Counted from the stretch's first letter, positions 15,983 to 25,676 are shown. The stretch: 64,000 bases of DNA from Bacterioplanes sp. (GCA_014859445.1 JACUUC010000002.1:1-64000); one strand, 5' to 3'. The notes: generated from the sequence alone by a model not told the origin. A program made the numbers and translations.

Positions 15983-16813
15983 TTAGATGATACGGCGGGT
16001 TAAACTGAAACGAGCAAGTGCGAATCCCAGTAATAACCAGAGTGAGAGAGCGATCCATAAACCCCACGCCCCCATGGGTAGGTCTTGGCCAAGTGCCATA
16101 ATGCCTGTCATCGCACTGTTGTCTCCTAGCCCTGCTAGGTTGATTTGGCGGAATACGTCAGCTGGGTTCAGTAGTAATAACCATGGGAGTAAATCGGGAC
16201 TTAAACGGCCTTCACTGATGACGAGAATGGCCAGTAACGTGAGATCAAAAACCAGCACAAATAAAAACCACAGCCCTAATGCTAATCCTGCCGCCGTGGA
16301 CTTTTCGTTACTGATACTGCTTAACCAGTAGGCCAGTGCAATGAACACCCAGCCTAATAACGACGCGGAAATAATGAAGCGTGTGAATGACACCACGAGT
16401 AATGACAAATCGACCCCATCGATCAGAACCCCGATAGCGAACGCGGCACTGCCAAAGCCAATCACCGTGGCTAACGCCAGGATACAGCCATGGCCAAGCA
16501 GTTTGCCGAGCAATACTTGCTGCCGGTTGATGGGATAGGTTAATAGCAGCAATAAGGTACCACCTTCATCTTCGCCAACGATGGCATCGTAAGCCAGTAG
16601 TAAGGCAATCAAGGGGACTAAAAAAGTCGCCAAGCTGGCTAAGCTGGCAATGGTCGCGGGAATAGAGCTAAACCCTACCTGACCAGCCGATGCTGAGCCA
16701 AACCAAGCAATACCAACCGCCAATAGAGCAAATAACAAGCTGATTGCTAGTAACCAGCGGTTGCGTAAACCATCACTGAGTTCTTTCCGCGCAATGTGCC
16801 AAATGGGTTGCAT
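15983..16813 (-). CDS. nosY: NosY ABC transporter permease
   Basis: A 276-residue membrane permease with about six transmembrane segments and the ABC-2 type motif AYDAIVGEDEGGTLLLLLTYP near residues 74-94. With NosF and NosD it forms the ABC complex needed to assemble the CuZ sulfide-bridged centre of NosZ in the periplasm. It overlaps nosF by one base (TGATG), so expression is coupled. Confidence 0.92.
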   Translation of the reverse strand: MQPIWHIARKELSDGLRNRWLLAISLLFALLAVGIAWFGSASAGQVGFSSIPATIASLASLATFLVPLIALLLAYDAIVGEDEGGTLLLLLTYPINRQQVLLGKLLGHGCILALATVIGFGSAAFAIGVLIDGVDLSLLVVSFTRFIISASLLGWVFIALAYWLSSISNEKSTAAGLALGLWFLFVLVFDLTLLAILVISEGRLSPDLLPWLLLLNPADVFRQINLAGLGDNSAMTGIMALGQDLPMGAWGLWIALSLWLLLGFALARFSLTRRII

Positions 16814-17724
16814 CAGTGGCTCTCCGTGGTCAGTTGAGCAAAATAATGGCGGTATAAGTCATCCAGTGAAGGTGGGCTGACATCCAAATCCAAATCATTC
16901 AATTCGGGTAAAAGGTGTTGTATTGCAGCTAGTCGTTGATGGTGCTCGACACGTAAGCTAAGCGTGTGCTGACCGACTACTGTGGCTGTTAGACCCAGCG
17001 CGGCGAGTTTGTTTTGTAGGGGCTGAGTGTCCATTAAGGGCGCAATGCGCAAGGTGGTCGGAAGCGCAACCTGACGGCGTAATTCGGCTAAGGTGCCAAA
17101 CGCTTGTAACTTGCCTCCGGCCAATATAGCCGCTCTATCGATGAAGGCTTCAACGCCAGGAAGAACGTGTGAGCAGAGAATGATGCTGGTGCCTTGATCA
17201 CGCAACGTGCCAATTAAGTCATACAGCTCTTGCGTAGCAATGGGGTCTAGGCCAACGGTGGGTTCATCTAAGAGTAATAAACGCGGCGTACCCAACAAAG
17301 CTTGCGCCAGCCCTAATCGTTGGCGCATGCCTTTGGAATAGGTTTTCACTTTTCGGCGTGCGGCATGAGTCAGCCCAACCTGCTCTAGTAATGTATCAAC
17401 TTGTACTGTGGGGCTGCTTTTTAAGCGTGCAAAATGGCGTAAGGTTTCCAACCCAGTGAGTTGAGGATAAAACATTACATTTTCAGGCAGATACCCCATT
17501 TGTTGGCGAACATCCAACGATTGTGGCGATTGCCCAAATACATGCACTTGGCCCTCTGTCGGTGATAGTAAGCCTAAAATCAACTTCATGGTGGTGGTTT
17601 TGCCAGCACCGTTATGGCCAAACAGCCCAATGATTTCACCGGCGGGGATGGTTAGCGTAATGTCATTCAATACTTGCAGTGTACCGTAGTATTGATTCAC
17701 CGATTGCAATTCAATCAGGTTCAT
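16813..17724 (-). CDS. nosF: NosF ABC transporter ATPase
   Basis: A 303-residue cytoplasmic ATP-binding subunit. Walker A is GHNGAGKTTT, the ABC signature is YSKGMRQRLGLAQ, and Walker B is LLLLDEPTVGLDP. It powers the NosDFY complex in CuZ centre maturation. The start at 17724 is chosen because its ATGA overlaps the nosD stop and AGGAAG precedes it. The longer open frame upstream merely shadows nosD. Confidence 0.93.
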   Translation of the reverse strand: MNLIELQSVNQYYGTLQVLNDITLTIPAGEIIGLFGHNGAGKTTTMKLILGLLSPTEGQVHVFGQSPQSLDVRQQMGYLPENVMFYPQLTGLETLRHFARLKSSPTVQVDTLLEQVGLTHAARRKVKTYSKGMRQRLGLAQALLGTPRLLLLDEPTVGLDPIATQELYDLIGTLRDQGTSIILCSHVLPGVEAFIDRAAILAGGKLQAFGTLAELRRQVALPTTLRIAPLMDTQPLQNKLAALGLTATVVGQHTLSLRVEHHQRLAAIQHLLPELNDLDLDVSPPSLDDLYRHYFAQLTTESH

Positions 17725-18998
17725 AAGGTGGCTTCCTGTGTCGGAATGGTCGTGGGTCGCATCAGTGGATAGCTGTCTCGTACACCGGGCGATTTCACTA
17801 CCGGGAATGCTTGTTGAATCCAGCGTAATAATTCGATGGCAGGGCTGTGCATAAGCAATCGCATTTGCGGATAGAGCCACAGTAAACGATCCATATTGTC
17901 ATTGGGTTCGTAGAATATATCGCCAATTCCATCGGCGTTTCGATCCCAGCCTAGGTAGTCACTCCAAAAGTTACCACGTCCATCCAATGACCATTCTTGA
18001 GTCCGAGTGGCGACGTACTTCACTTGCTGTTGGTTGTTGATGAAGTTATTGCCCGAGACTCGGTTGCGTTCTGAACCGGCGGTTAGGTGAATACCTAATG
18101 CGCTATTGGCAAAATGATTCTCAATAATGTCATTGAACACCGAGTTGTAGATGAAGAGAGCTTTGCCCTCTGCACCGGTAATCATGGTGTCACCCGTGCT
18201 ACCACTGCGTACTCCTTGGACGCGATTATGGCGTAGCTCTGAATAGGTAATGTAGTTCATTAATATGCCGTAATTTTCGTCGTCATCCGATGTATTGCCA
18301 ATGACGGTCAGATTGCGACTTTGCATCAAGGCATAGCCCGTGCGGGTACGGCGCGTTACGTTGTGACTGACGGTGTTGTTATTCGAAAACATGTAATGCA
18401 CGCCATAGCGTAAATCTTCAAAGGTGTTGTGGCTGAGCTCATTGTGGTTGGAAACGTCGATGTAAATGCCATCGCGGGTGTCGCTGACGTGGTTATGACT
18501 GACGCGGCTTCGACTCACAGAAAATAAATGAATGCCATTGCCGCGGTCTTGTGAACGTGTTTGCCGATCGCCACGAATTCGGTTGTGTAATAGCGTGATG
18601 TCTGCAGCACCGTCGACCCAAATGCCAAAGCCAACACCCTGTAAATCATTCTGTGTTATTTGTATGCGATGAGCGTGCTCGGCAATGAAAATGCCCGAAT
18701 CCATATTGGTTAAATTGCCGCCCCAATTGCGTACGGTGCAGTTTGTGAGGGTGATGTCGGATGTATTGATGAGCAGTGCGTGACCTTGTCCTTGAGCATC
18801 AATCACCGCATCTGGGTGGCACTCATAGGTGAGTGACTGGTCCATTGTGAAAGAACCTTGATAGACCCCTTTGGGGAGAAAGGCATGTTTGTCGGTGATT
18901 TGCCAAGGCAATGTTGAACCATAGGCGAACTGAATGGTACCGCCCATAAACAGACAGCACAGTCGAATAAAAAAGGTACATGAACATAGTAAACGCAT
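17721..18998 (-). CDS. nosD: NosD periplasmic copper-site assembly protein
   Basis: A 425-residue secreted protein with an N-terminal signal peptide (hydrophobic to about residue 27) and a right-handed parallel beta-helix. The helix shows as repeated short units with N-rich turns (RVSHNHVSDTRDGIYID, NNTVSHNVT). NosD interacts with NosFY and NosL in CuZ assembly. The ATG follows TTTTTT directly and is preceded only by a weak CGGA, so translation may depend on the strong hairpin region upstream. Confidence 0.92.
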   Translation of the reverse strand: MRLLCSCTFFIRLCCLFMGGTIQFAYGSTLPWQITDKHAFLPKGVYQGSFTMDQSLTYECHPDAVIDAQGQGHALLINTSDITLTNCTVRNWGGNLTNMDSGIFIAEHAHRIQITQNDLQGVGFGIWVDGAADITLLHNRIRGDRQTRSQDRGNGIHLFSVSRSRVSHNHVSDTRDGIYIDVSNHNELSHNTFEDLRYGVHYMFSNNNTVSHNVTRRTRTGYALMQSRNLTVIGNTSDDDENYGILMNYITYSELRHNRVQGVRSGSTGDTMITGAEGKALFIYNSVFNDIIENHFANSALGIHLTAGSERNRVSGNNFINNQQQVKYVATRTQEWSLDGRGNFWSDYLGWDRNADGIGDIFYEPNDNMDRLLWLYPQMRLLMHSPAIELLRWIQQAFPVVKSPGVRDSYPLMRPTTIPTQEATL

Positions 18999-19011
18999 AA
19001 AAAATCCGTAT

Positions 19012-19040
19012 TCATCAGGAGGGGAAGCCCCTCCTGATGA
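19012..19040 (-). repeat. Strong nosZ-nosD intercistronic hairpin
   Basis: TCATCAGGAGGGG (19012-19024) and CCCCTCCTGATGA (19028-19040) form a perfect 13 bp stem with a three-base loop, seven bases after the nosZ stop on the minus strand. A T6 run follows seven bases later, directly before the nosD ATG. It could be a partial terminator or a 3'-end stabiliser that raises nosZ over nosDFYL mRNA. Confidence 0.7.
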
Positions 19041-19046
19041 GGTTGC

Positions 19047-20960
19047 TTAAGCCGGTTCAACCAACATGCGGCCGACCATTTCCATGTGCAGCGCATGACA
19101 GAACCAACTGCAGTAGTACCAATGCAAACCAGGATCGTTGGCAACAAAAGTCACCGATGCGGTTTGCTGAGGACTGATCTCCATGCTGACGCCATGATTG
19201 ACCATGACAAAGCCGTGAGACACGTCTTCGATCTGATCGAGGTTGGTGACCACGACGGTGACTTCGTCACCTTGCTTCACTTTGAATTCAGTGATGCCAA
19301 AGCTGGGCGCAACCGATGTCATGTAGACACGAACCTTATTGCCGTCACGAATGATTTTGTTATCAGAATACACATCGACACCGTCTTTTTTCGCCATGGC
19401 GGTTGTGCCAGCAAAGAAGGGGTCGTTTCGGCTCCAGATTTTTTTCGGTTTGACTTGACTGCGGTGTGCCAAAATACAATCGTGTGGTTCTGCGTAGGTT
19501 GGGCCATCGTGTACCAGTTTCATGACGTCGCCAGAGATATCAATCAACTGGTCATTTTCTGGATGCAGTGGGCCAACGGGTAAGAAGCGGTCTTTCGAAA
19601 ACTTGCACAGAGCAATCAACCATTTACCATCGGCATCACGAGTTTCACACAATGAGGCATGTAAATGGCCGGGCTGATAATGCACATCCAGTTTTTGACG
19701 GATGTAATTGACCTTTTCACCGTTATACGCGCGAACGGCATCGGCCATGTTCCATTTCACCACTTGGCTATCGATAAATAAGGTGGTGTAGGCATTGCCA
19801 CGACCATCAAAGGTTGTATGCAATGGCCCTAAGCCTAATTCCGGCTCGGCGGCGATGGTATCGCGCGGATCCTTGAGTTTGTTGGCAAACAAATCAGGCA
19901 ATTTGGCAATTTCAATCATCGACACCGTTGGCGATAACTTACCGTTGGCAATGAAGTATTTGCCGTCGGAGGAGGTATTCAGACCGTGAGGGTTTTTCGG
20001 AACCGGGATGTAACGGGTAAATGGGCTATCTTTACCATTACGCTTGCGACCATCCAGTACGGGGACTTTTGAGTTGCCTAAGGTAGTGAATTTTTTCGCT
20101 TTGACGGCTTTTTCGGCGGCTTCGATGTCGAATACCACGACCCAATCGCGCTCGTTACGCATCATGCCGCCAAGATCGGTGGCTTTTTCGGAGTTGTAGC
20201 ACGTGGCTGCCGCAAAACGGCCCGTATAGTCGGCATCGGTGTTGTCTAAGTTGCCATCAACAATGATTTGGAACGCCACCTCCATGGCTTCGGCATCAAT
20301 GATGTTGTACAGGGTATAGCAGTTGTCATCCTGTAGATCGAACAGCTTGCCGTCATTCGGGTGTGGAATAATGAATTCCGCGTTCGCGAAAACGTATTTG
20401 GTATAGGGAACCTTCTGCAAGCGCAAACCGTGAATGGCCTGGCAGTTAGGAATGGTGATCATCTTGTCGCATTTCATAATGTCCAAACGAATACGAGCGA
20501 CACGGGTATTGGCTTTGTCATTAATAAAAATGTATTTGCCATCGTAACGACCATCCGTCATGGAAATATGTGGATGGTGGCAGTCGCCATTCAGGAATTT
20601 GGCACTGTCTCCCATGATGGCTTTACTTTCGTTGGTAATTCCCCAACCCGTGGCTGAGTCGATGTTAAATACCGGAATACGCATTAATTCACGCATGGAT
20701 GGAATGCCCAATACGCGTACTTCGCCTTGGTGACCGCCACTCCAGAAGCCGATGTATTCGTCCAGTTCACCTGGGGCGACATGGTAGTTTTGCTGCGCAT
20801 TTTTCACGGCGGCAGCCCATGATTCGCGGCTCATTACGGCCGAACCAATACCTGCTGTACCAACTAATGCGGCACCCGCTGCACTGGCGCCGAGGAAGCC
20901 ACGCCGACTGAGGCCTGTATTCTCTACCGGTTTTTGTTGAGGATCTTTTTCGTGTGTCAT
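19047..20960 (-). CDS. nosZ: Nitrous-oxide reductase NosZ (Tat-exported)
   Basis: A 637-residue periplasmic enzyme reducing N2O to N2. The N-terminal Tat motif LSRRGFLG marks it as the Tat-type (clade I) form. The seven-bladed propeller provides the His ligands of CuZ (CHHPHIS near residue 128, then others). The C-terminal cupredoxin domain carries CuA with [12 protein letters not shown]. All expected elements are present and the length is normal. It is the second gene of nosRZDFYL, 31 bases downstream of nosR with GGAGATGG before the ATG. Together with the full maturation set, this predicts a functional last step of denitrification. Nitrate, nitrite and nitric-oxide reductases are not in the window. 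Confidence 0.97.
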   Translation of the reverse strand: MTHEKDPQQKPVENTGLSRRGFLGASAAGAALVGTAGIGSAVMSRESWAAAVKNAQQNYHVAPGELDEYIGFWSGGHQGEVRVLGIPSMRELMRIPVFNIDSATGWGITNESKAIMGDSAKFLNGDCHHPHISMTDGRYDGKYIFINDKANTRVARIRLDIMKCDKMITIPNCQAIHGLRLQKVPYTKYVFANAEFIIPHPNDGKLFDLQDDNCYTLYNIIDAEAMEVAFQIIVDGNLDNTDADYTGRFAAATCYNSEKATDLGGMMRNERDWVVVFDIEAAEKAVKAKKFTTLGNSKVPVLDGRKRNGKDSPFTRYIPVPKNPHGLNTSSDGKYFIANGKLSPTVSMIEIAKLPDLFANKLKDPRDTIAAEPELGLGPLHTTFDGRGNAYTTLFIDSQVVKWNMADAVRAYNGEKVNYIRQKLDVHYQPGHLHASLCETRDADGKWLIALCKFSKDRFLPVGPLHPENDQLIDISGDVMKLVHDGPTYAEPHDCILAHRSQVKPKKIWSRNDPFFAGTTAMAKKDGVDVYSDNKIIRDGNKVRVYMTSVAPSFGITEFKVKQGDEVTVVVTNLDQIEDVSHGFVMVNHGVSMEISPQQTASVTFVANDPGLHWYYCSWFCHALHMEMVGRMLVEPA

Positions 20961-20991
20961 GGTCCATCTCCTTCGACTTTTCAGTCATCAA

Positions 20992-23175
20992 TCAATGAGT
21001 TTGAGGGTCAAGCTGAACTGCGGGTATACGATCGGGTACTGCTTTATTGCGCTGCCGCTTTTTGTTTTTAGCCACCAACGGCGGACACTTGTGCTCGTTG
21101 TGATAGGTCATTTGGCAATCGAGACAGTAGTGGCATTCGTTGTAGTTAATCTCTCCATTGGGATGGATGGCTTGGATTTCACATTCATTGGCACACAGCT
21201 GACAGGGCTGGCCGCATTCTTTGCGGCGTTTCAGCCAGGCGAATAAACGGAATTTGCTTGGAACTGCTAAGGCGGCACCCAGTGGACAGATGTAACGGCA
21301 ATACACTTTGCGCGTGAATAGATTGATCACGAGCAGTAACACCGCATACAACACAAACCCCCATTCGCGCATGAAGGTCATGGTGATGGCGGTTTTAAAG
21401 GGTTCAACTTCGGCGTATTGCTCAGCCGTTGCGAGTGATTCCAGCGAAATTGCAAACAGCGCCAGTAAAATAAGGTACTTAACGGCCCATAAACGCTCAT
21501 GTACTGCAAAGGGTAATTCGTATTGTGGGATGTTGATTTTACGAGCCATCTCATTCAGCAGTTCTTGCAAGGCCCCAAATGGGCAGAGCCAACCACAAAA
21601 CACACCTCGTCCCCAAAGCAGGATGGTTGCCGCCGTAAACGTCCAGAGGATGAAGATGACAGGATCCATTAAGAACAACTGCCAATGGAAATCATGGATA
21701 ATGGCTTGAGCAAAGGTCAGTACATTGACAATAGACAGCTGGCCCATGGCATACCAGCCGATAAAAAACACGGTGAATACCAAGTAACCACGACGAATCC
21801 AGTGCATGAGCGTCGGCCGACGTGTCAGTAAGTCTTGCAAGAACATGATCACCAATAGCAGTGCTAAAGCGATGAGTAATACCGAAATTTGGAACTGCTT
21901 TTGATACCAGATATTTAGCCAAAGAGGGCGGTTGGCTTCGGCTTGTGCTGCCAGTTCGGCGGCGGTTGGTTCGGGGCGGTCGAGTAGATACTCAGGTGTT
22001 TGATAGAGCAGTTCCATGCTACTAAACACACTATCAACTGGGCCGGTTTGGCGGCGAATGAGTAACTCCAAACTCCAGTCACTGCCTGGATCAAAGGCGT
22101 ATTGATCACGAATGATAAAAATGGACTGTTCACTGAATGAGGGCGCATCGGCCGCCACGATGTCGTAAATGCGTTCCTGATCCATATCGCGAAAGCTGAT
22201 GGTGTCGCCAAATTGACGCAATTGCACACGATCAAAAATGCCACCACGAACGTAACCATTCCCTTTGAAGGAATATTCGCCATTGGCCATGACCGCAATG
22301 GCATGCTCGTTAGGCTGTAAGTCGCGCATTAAAAAGCGATAGGTGTTGTCCCCAAGCAACGTACGTCCGATGGTCGCTGGATTCAGATGGGCAACGTACA
22401 AATCAATGAAAGTCTCGTCGATTTCCTCGGCAGAAGCGTTATCTATGTATTCACCCTCGGTGCCGACAAATGCTTGATCAACTTGCCCTTTGCTAATAAG
22501 TAATCGACGAATCGAGCCCTCACCCAATAGCACAGCCCAGTTACTGGATTGATAAAAGTCGACTTTAACTGTTGCTGGTGGTTGCTGTAAGCGCTGAGTG
22601 TCGGCGACCAAGCCAAGCGAGACAGCGACGCGTTGTGTAGCGCGCATGATGACTTCGTTAATGACCATGACAGTGACGGTGGCGCCACTGACGGCATCCA
22701 CGGTGATGGCGTTTGGATCTTTGCTGTGACCGACGACGACTCGTTGCTCAACATGAACGCCTTGGTACTTATCATTAAAGTCATGCAGGCGTTGTTCTGG
22801 AATGCCAATGAGTAAAATGGGTTCATGGTGCTCTTTCACGTACGCATCCAAGATGTGGCCATTGGGAGCTAAAATGATCTGCATATTGATCGGCTTGCCA
22901 GAATAGGCTGGGATGTTGATGACATGAATCGTTTCAAAGAGGTAACCAATAACCTCATCCTCTTGTAATACGGTTTGAACTTGATAATCGCCAGTCGGTG
23001 TAGACAGAGAGGTGTACTCGGGCAGGAATATGGCCAATCGTTCGGCGCGGAGTGATTCGGCATACGCAGGAATACTGATGAACAGCCATAGCAGCGCGAT
23101 TGCTAATGTACTCGCTAATATGCCGCCCCGGCGCCAAAAATGATTGATGGCAGAATTGTCATACATCGTACGCAT
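20992..23175 (-). CDS. nosR: NosR flavo-iron-sulfur membrane protein
   Basis: A 727-residue protein that donates electrons to NosZ and is needed for nos expression. Order: signal/anchor segment, periplasmic FMN-binding domain (about 40-200; DAVSGATVTVMV carries the flavin-linked Thr), further periplasmic region, five to six transmembrane helices (about 420-650) with the FCGWLCPFGALQE and YCRYICPLGA cysteine motifs, and a cytoplasmic C-terminus with two 4Fe-4S motifs (CGQPCQLCANEC and CHYCLDC). First gene of the nos operon, with an FNR/DNR-like site about 109 bp upstream of its ATG. Confidence 0.95.
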   Translation of the reverse strand: MRTMYDNSAINHFWRRGGILASTLAIALLWLFISIPAYAESLRAERLAIFLPEYTSLSTPTGDYQVQTVLQEDEVIGYLFETIHVINIPAYSGKPINMQIILAPNGHILDAYVKEHHEPILLIGIPEQRLHDFNDKYQGVHVEQRVVVGHSKDPNAITVDAVSGATVTVMVINEVIMRATQRVAVSLGLVADTQRLQQPPATVKVDFYQSSNWAVLLGEGSIRRLLISKGQVDQAFVGTEGEYIDNASAEEIDETFIDLYVAHLNPATIGRTLLGDNTYRFLMRDLQPNEHAIAVMANGEYSFKGNGYVRGGIFDRVQLRQFGDTISFRDMDQERIYDIVAADAPSFSEQSIFIIRDQYAFDPGSDWSLELLIRRQTGPVDSVFSSMELLYQTPEYLLDRPEPTAAELAAQAEANRPLWLNIWYQKQFQISVLLIALALLLVIMFLQDLLTRRPTLMHWIRRGYLVFTVFFIGWYAMGQLSIVNVLTFAQAIIHDFHWQLFLMDPVIFILWTFTAATILLWGRGVFCGWLCPFGALQELLNEMARKINIPQYELPFAVHERLWAVKYLILLALFAISLESLATAEQYAEVEPFKTAITMTFMREWGFVLYAVLLLVINLFTRKVYCRYICPLGAALAVPSKFRLFAWLKRRKECGQPCQLCANECEIQAIHPNGEINYNECHYCLDCQMTYHNEHKCPPLVAKNKKRQRNKAVPDRIPAVQLDPQTH

Positions 23176-23221
23176 CCTTTTTCAAGCATCTGTGCACAGT
23201 GCTTCGTTGCCTGTACCCTGT

Positions 23222-23232
23222 GACAAATTGTC
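23222..23232. promoter_or_regulatory. GACAA-A-TTGTC palindrome in nosR leader
   Basis: A 5+5 palindrome with one central base, 46 bases before the nosR ATG and downstream of the predicted transcription start. It could bind a repressor or second regulator, or be chance. No known nos regulator site is matched with confidence. Confidence 0.25.
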
Positions 23233-23252
23233 GCAGTCTTATTGCGCGGTGA

Positions 23253-23258
23253 GTTATA
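23253..23258 (-). promoter_or_regulatory. Candidate -10 box of nosR
   Basis: On the minus strand this reads TATAAC, five of six bases of the -10 consensus. Its distance to the FNR/DNR-like box fits a class II activated promoter with the activator near -41. Confidence 0.45.
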
Positions 23259-23277
23259 CCTCCTCATGGGTATTAAT

Positions 23278-23291
23278 ATGATTCATGTCAA
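23278..23291 (-). promoter_or_regulatory. FNR/DNR-type box upstream of nosR
   Basis: On the minus strand this reads TTGAC-ATGA-ATCAT, against the consensus TTGAT-N4-ATCAA (eight of ten half-site bases). It is centred about 29 bases upstream of the TATAAC box. This is the position expected for activation of nos genes by an oxygen- or NO-responsive Crp/FNR-family regulator. The regulator gene itself is not in the window. Confidence 0.6.
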
Positions 23292-23407
23292 TAAAAGTGG
23301 GCCTCGACTCTGCGCAATGGCGGCATGATGTGAAAATATGGAACAACGCTACACGCTGACCGCGGGATCGGTTATCCTCGTTGTTTTGCATCGTTAGGGT
23401 TGAAATC

Positions 23408-23785
23408 ATGTCGTGGCTGGATGAGGTTAAGTGGAACGAAGACGGTTTGGTGGCAGCGATAGCGCAAGACGTTCATACTGGGCGTGTGTTGATGTTTGCT
23501 TGGATGAACCGCGAGTCATTGGCCTTAACCGTGCAAGAGCAACGTGCCATTTATTTCTCGCGTTCGCGTCAACAACTGTGGCGTAAAGGCGAAAGCTCTG
23601 GGCATGTGCAAACATTGCATGAGCTCCGTCTCGATTGCGATGGCGATGTGGTCATTATGCAAGTTGAGCAATTAGGTGGTATTGCCTGCCATACGGGACG
23701 CCAGAGCTGCTTTTACCGTGTCTTCGAAGACGGTGATTGGCGAACGGTGGATGCCGTGTTAAAAGACCCGAAAGACATTTATTAG
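23408..23785 (+). CDS. hisI: Phosphoribosyl-AMP cyclohydrolase HisI
   Basis: A 125-residue enzyme of histidine biosynthesis that opens the purine ring of phosphoribosyl-AMP. The conserved [29 protein letters not shown], and the metal-binding DCDGDV and [11 protein letters not shown] motifs are all present. It is the single-domain form, not the HisIE fusion. The start at 23408 matches the family N-terminus (MSWLDEVKW) and has AGGG upstream. hisE follows 64 bases later. Confidence 0.95.
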   Translation: MSWLDEVKWNEDGLVAAIAQDVHTGRVLMFAWMNRESLALTVQEQRAIYFSRSRQQLWRKGESSGHVQTLHELRLDCDGDVVIMQVEQLGGIACHTGRQSCFYRVFEDGDWRTVDAVLKDPKDIY

Positions 23786-23849
23786 CAATTAGTTACGCGC
23801 CTTAAATACTTGATCCGTAGGGTATTTCGATTAATTTCATACAGTAGTC

Positions 23850-24188
23850 ATGATTATGAGTGATATTTTAACCGCCTTGGGCGATATGCTAGAGCAGCGC
23901 AAAAGTGCCGCTCCAGACTCATCCTATGTGGCCAGTCTTTACCATAAAGGTCTGAATAAGATTTTAGAGAAAGTCGGCGAGGAAACCACCGAAGCGATCA
24001 TTGCCGCCAAAGATGCAGAACGCAGCGGCAATAATGACGAAGTGATCTACGAGGTGGCGGACGTGTGGTTCCATACCTTGGTTGCGTTGGCTCAGCTGGG
24101 GGAACGCCCCGAGGCCGTCGTGAATGAATTGGCGCGTCGATTTGATGTGTCGGGCTTAGAAGAAAAAGCATCGCGCACGCCAAAGTAA
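23850..24188 (+). CDS. hisE: Phosphoribosyl-ATP pyrophosphatase HisE
   Basis: A 112-residue all-helical pyrophosphatase (MazG-like fold) catalysing the second step of histidine synthesis. [21 protein letters not shown] and the [17 protein letters not shown] segment hold the metal-binding Glu/Asp residues. The start may be the ATG at 23850 or the ATG two codons later; neither has a strong ribosome site. It lies between hisI and tatA as in Pseudomonas. Confidence 0.93.
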   Translation: MIMSDILTALGDMLEQRKSAAPDSSYVASLYHKGLNKILEKVGEETTEAIIAAKDAERSGNNDEVIYEVADVWFHTLVALAQLGERPEAVVNELARRFDVSGLEEKASRTPK

Positions 24189-24253
24189 ACAATAGCGAGT
24201 GACGCATCGAGCATCCTCGTCCATTATTCGCATGAACAGAGAGGTTTGTGATT

Positions 24254-24499
24254 ATGTTAGGTGGAATCAGTATTTGGCAGTTGTTGATTGTTTTGGCCAT
24301 TGTCATCATGATTTTTGGTACGAAAAAGTTGACGTCATTGGGCGGTGACCTAGGTGGTGCCATTAAAGGCTTTAAAAAAGCCATGAATGACGATGACGAT
24401 AAAAAAACCGATGACGATGTCGCTAATAAGGCCTTGCCTGCCGCGAAACAGCAAGCGGATGCCGATTTCAGCAAAACGAAGGATCAAGACAAAGCCTAA
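24254..24499 (+). CDS. tatA: Sec-independent translocase TatA
   Basis: An 81-residue pore-forming subunit of the twin-arginine translocase. One transmembrane helix ([15 protein letters not shown]) is followed by the FGTKKL hinge, an amphipathic helix ([14 protein letters not shown]) and a charged acidic tail. The start at 24254 is preferred over GTG at 24248 because GAGAGG lies nine bases before it. In this window NosZ and the molybdenum hydroxylase subunit, among others, carry Tat signals. Confidence 0.95.
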   Translation: MLGGISIWQLLIVLAIVIMIFGTKKLTSLGGDLGGAIKGFKKAMNDDDDKKTDDDVANKALPAAKQQADADFSKTKDQDKA

Positions 24500-24888
24500 T
24501 GTTTGATATCGGCTTTCTAGAATTATTGGTCATTGCCATCTTAGGCTTGCTGGTGCTTGGTCCAGAGCGCTTGCCAAAGGCTGCCCGTACAATGGGTTTG
24601 CTGTTGGGGCGAGTGCGTCGCACCATGACCAATTTTCAGGATGACTTGGAGCGCCAGCTGCGTACCGAAGAGTTGCGCGAAAAGCTGAAAGACCCTTATG
24701 CCACGTTTATGGATGACGACGATAAGGCATCAGTGGATTCTGCTATTGGCTCGACGTCATCGCACCCTCCAGCAAACCCTGATGAAACCGTATCGGCTCA
24801 GCGCTCGACGTCAGTCGCAGACTCGTCTGTCAAGGATACCGTTACGCCTTCATCGACAGACTCATCAGATAGTGCAACCAAACCATGA
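24499..24888 (+). CDS. tatB: Sec-independent translocase TatB
   Basis: A 129-residue substrate-receptor subunit of the Tat system. The N-terminus is [26 protein letters not shown], shown here in parts: transmembrane helix to about residue 21, then the LGPERLP motif and an amphipathic helix. The C-terminal 50 residues are Ser/Thr/Asp-rich and unstructured. It begins on the last base of the tatA stop (TAATG). Confidence 0.95.
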   Translation: MFDIGFLELLVIAILGLLVLGPERLPKAARTMGLLLGRVRRTMTNFQDDLERQLRTEELREKLKDPYATFMDDDDKASVDSAIGSTSSHPPANPDETVSAQRSTSVADSSVKDTVTPSSTDSSDSATKP

Positions 24889-25661
24889 ATCTTGATCAAG
24901 AACAGCCGTTGATTAATCATCTGGTTGAACTCCGCAATCGGTTGTTGAAAATCGTGCTGGTCGTGCTCGTTCTGTTTTTGGCGTTGTTTTATTTCGCCAA
25001 TGACATGTACTTGATTTTGGTGAAACCGCTGTCAGCGATTTTGCCCGAAAGCGGACAAATGATTGCGACCGGTGTGACCTCACCCTTTTTAGTGCCCTTT
25101 AAATTGACGTTGGTGTTGTCGGTGTTATTGGCGGTGCCTTTTATTTTGCATCAAGTCTGGGCGTTTATTGCGCCAGGTTTGTATCAACATGAAAAACGCT
25201 TCGGCATTCCATTATTGATCAGCAGTGTGCTGTTGTTTTATTGCGGAATCGCGTTTGCGTATTTCGTGGTGTTGCCGTTGGTGTTTGGGTTCTTTACCAG
25301 TGTGGGGCCGGAAGGCATCACCCTGATGCCAGATATCAACAACATTTTAGACTTCAGCTTAAAAATCTTCTTTGCCTTTGGTTTGGCCTTTGAAATTCCC
25401 ATTGCCACGCTGTTGTTGGTATTAACAGGAATCACGACGGTTGAGTCGTTAAGCAGCAAACGTCCTTATGTGTTTTTGGGTTGTTTCGTGGTGGGTATGC
25501 TGGTTACGCCCCCTGATATCATTTCACAAACCGTATTGGCCGTACCCATGTGGTTGTTGTTTGAGGTTGGTTTATTGTTTGCCCGATTGTTCAAAGGCAA
25601 GTCGTTACCCGTCAATAGAGACGGTACGGACAGTACCTCGACGACGGATAATGCTCAGTAA
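24885..25661 (+). CDS. tatC: Sec-independent translocase TatC
   Basis: A 258-residue polytopic membrane protein with six transmembrane segments that recognises the twin-arginine motif. Family signatures: the N-terminal HLVELRNRLLK, the VPFILHQVWAFIAPGLY stretch, and GMLVTPPDIISQ. It overlaps tatB by four bases and ends the operon, followed by a strong hairpin. Confidence 0.96.
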   Translation: MNLDQEQPLINHLVELRNRLLKIVLVVLVLFLALFYFANDMYLILVKPLSAILPESGQMIATGVTSPFLVPFKLTLVLSVLLAVPFILHQVWAFIAPGLYQHEKRFGIPLLISSVLLFYCGIAFAYFVVLPLVFGFFTSVGPEGITLMPDINNILDFSLKIFFAFGLAFEIPIATLLLVLTGITTVESLSSKRPYVFLGCFVVGMLVTPPDIISQTVLAVPMWLLFEVGLLFARLFKGKSLPVNRDGTDSTSTTDNAQ

Positions 25662-25676
25662 AGGCTAAACGCAGAA

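Noticed and set aside
15965-16000. A separate promoter before nosL
   Set aside because: The 17-base gap after nosY is too short to judge and nosYL are best read as one transcript.
19086-19583. 165-residue plus-strand frame within nosZ
   Set aside because: Antisense shadow of the NosZ C-terminal coding region.
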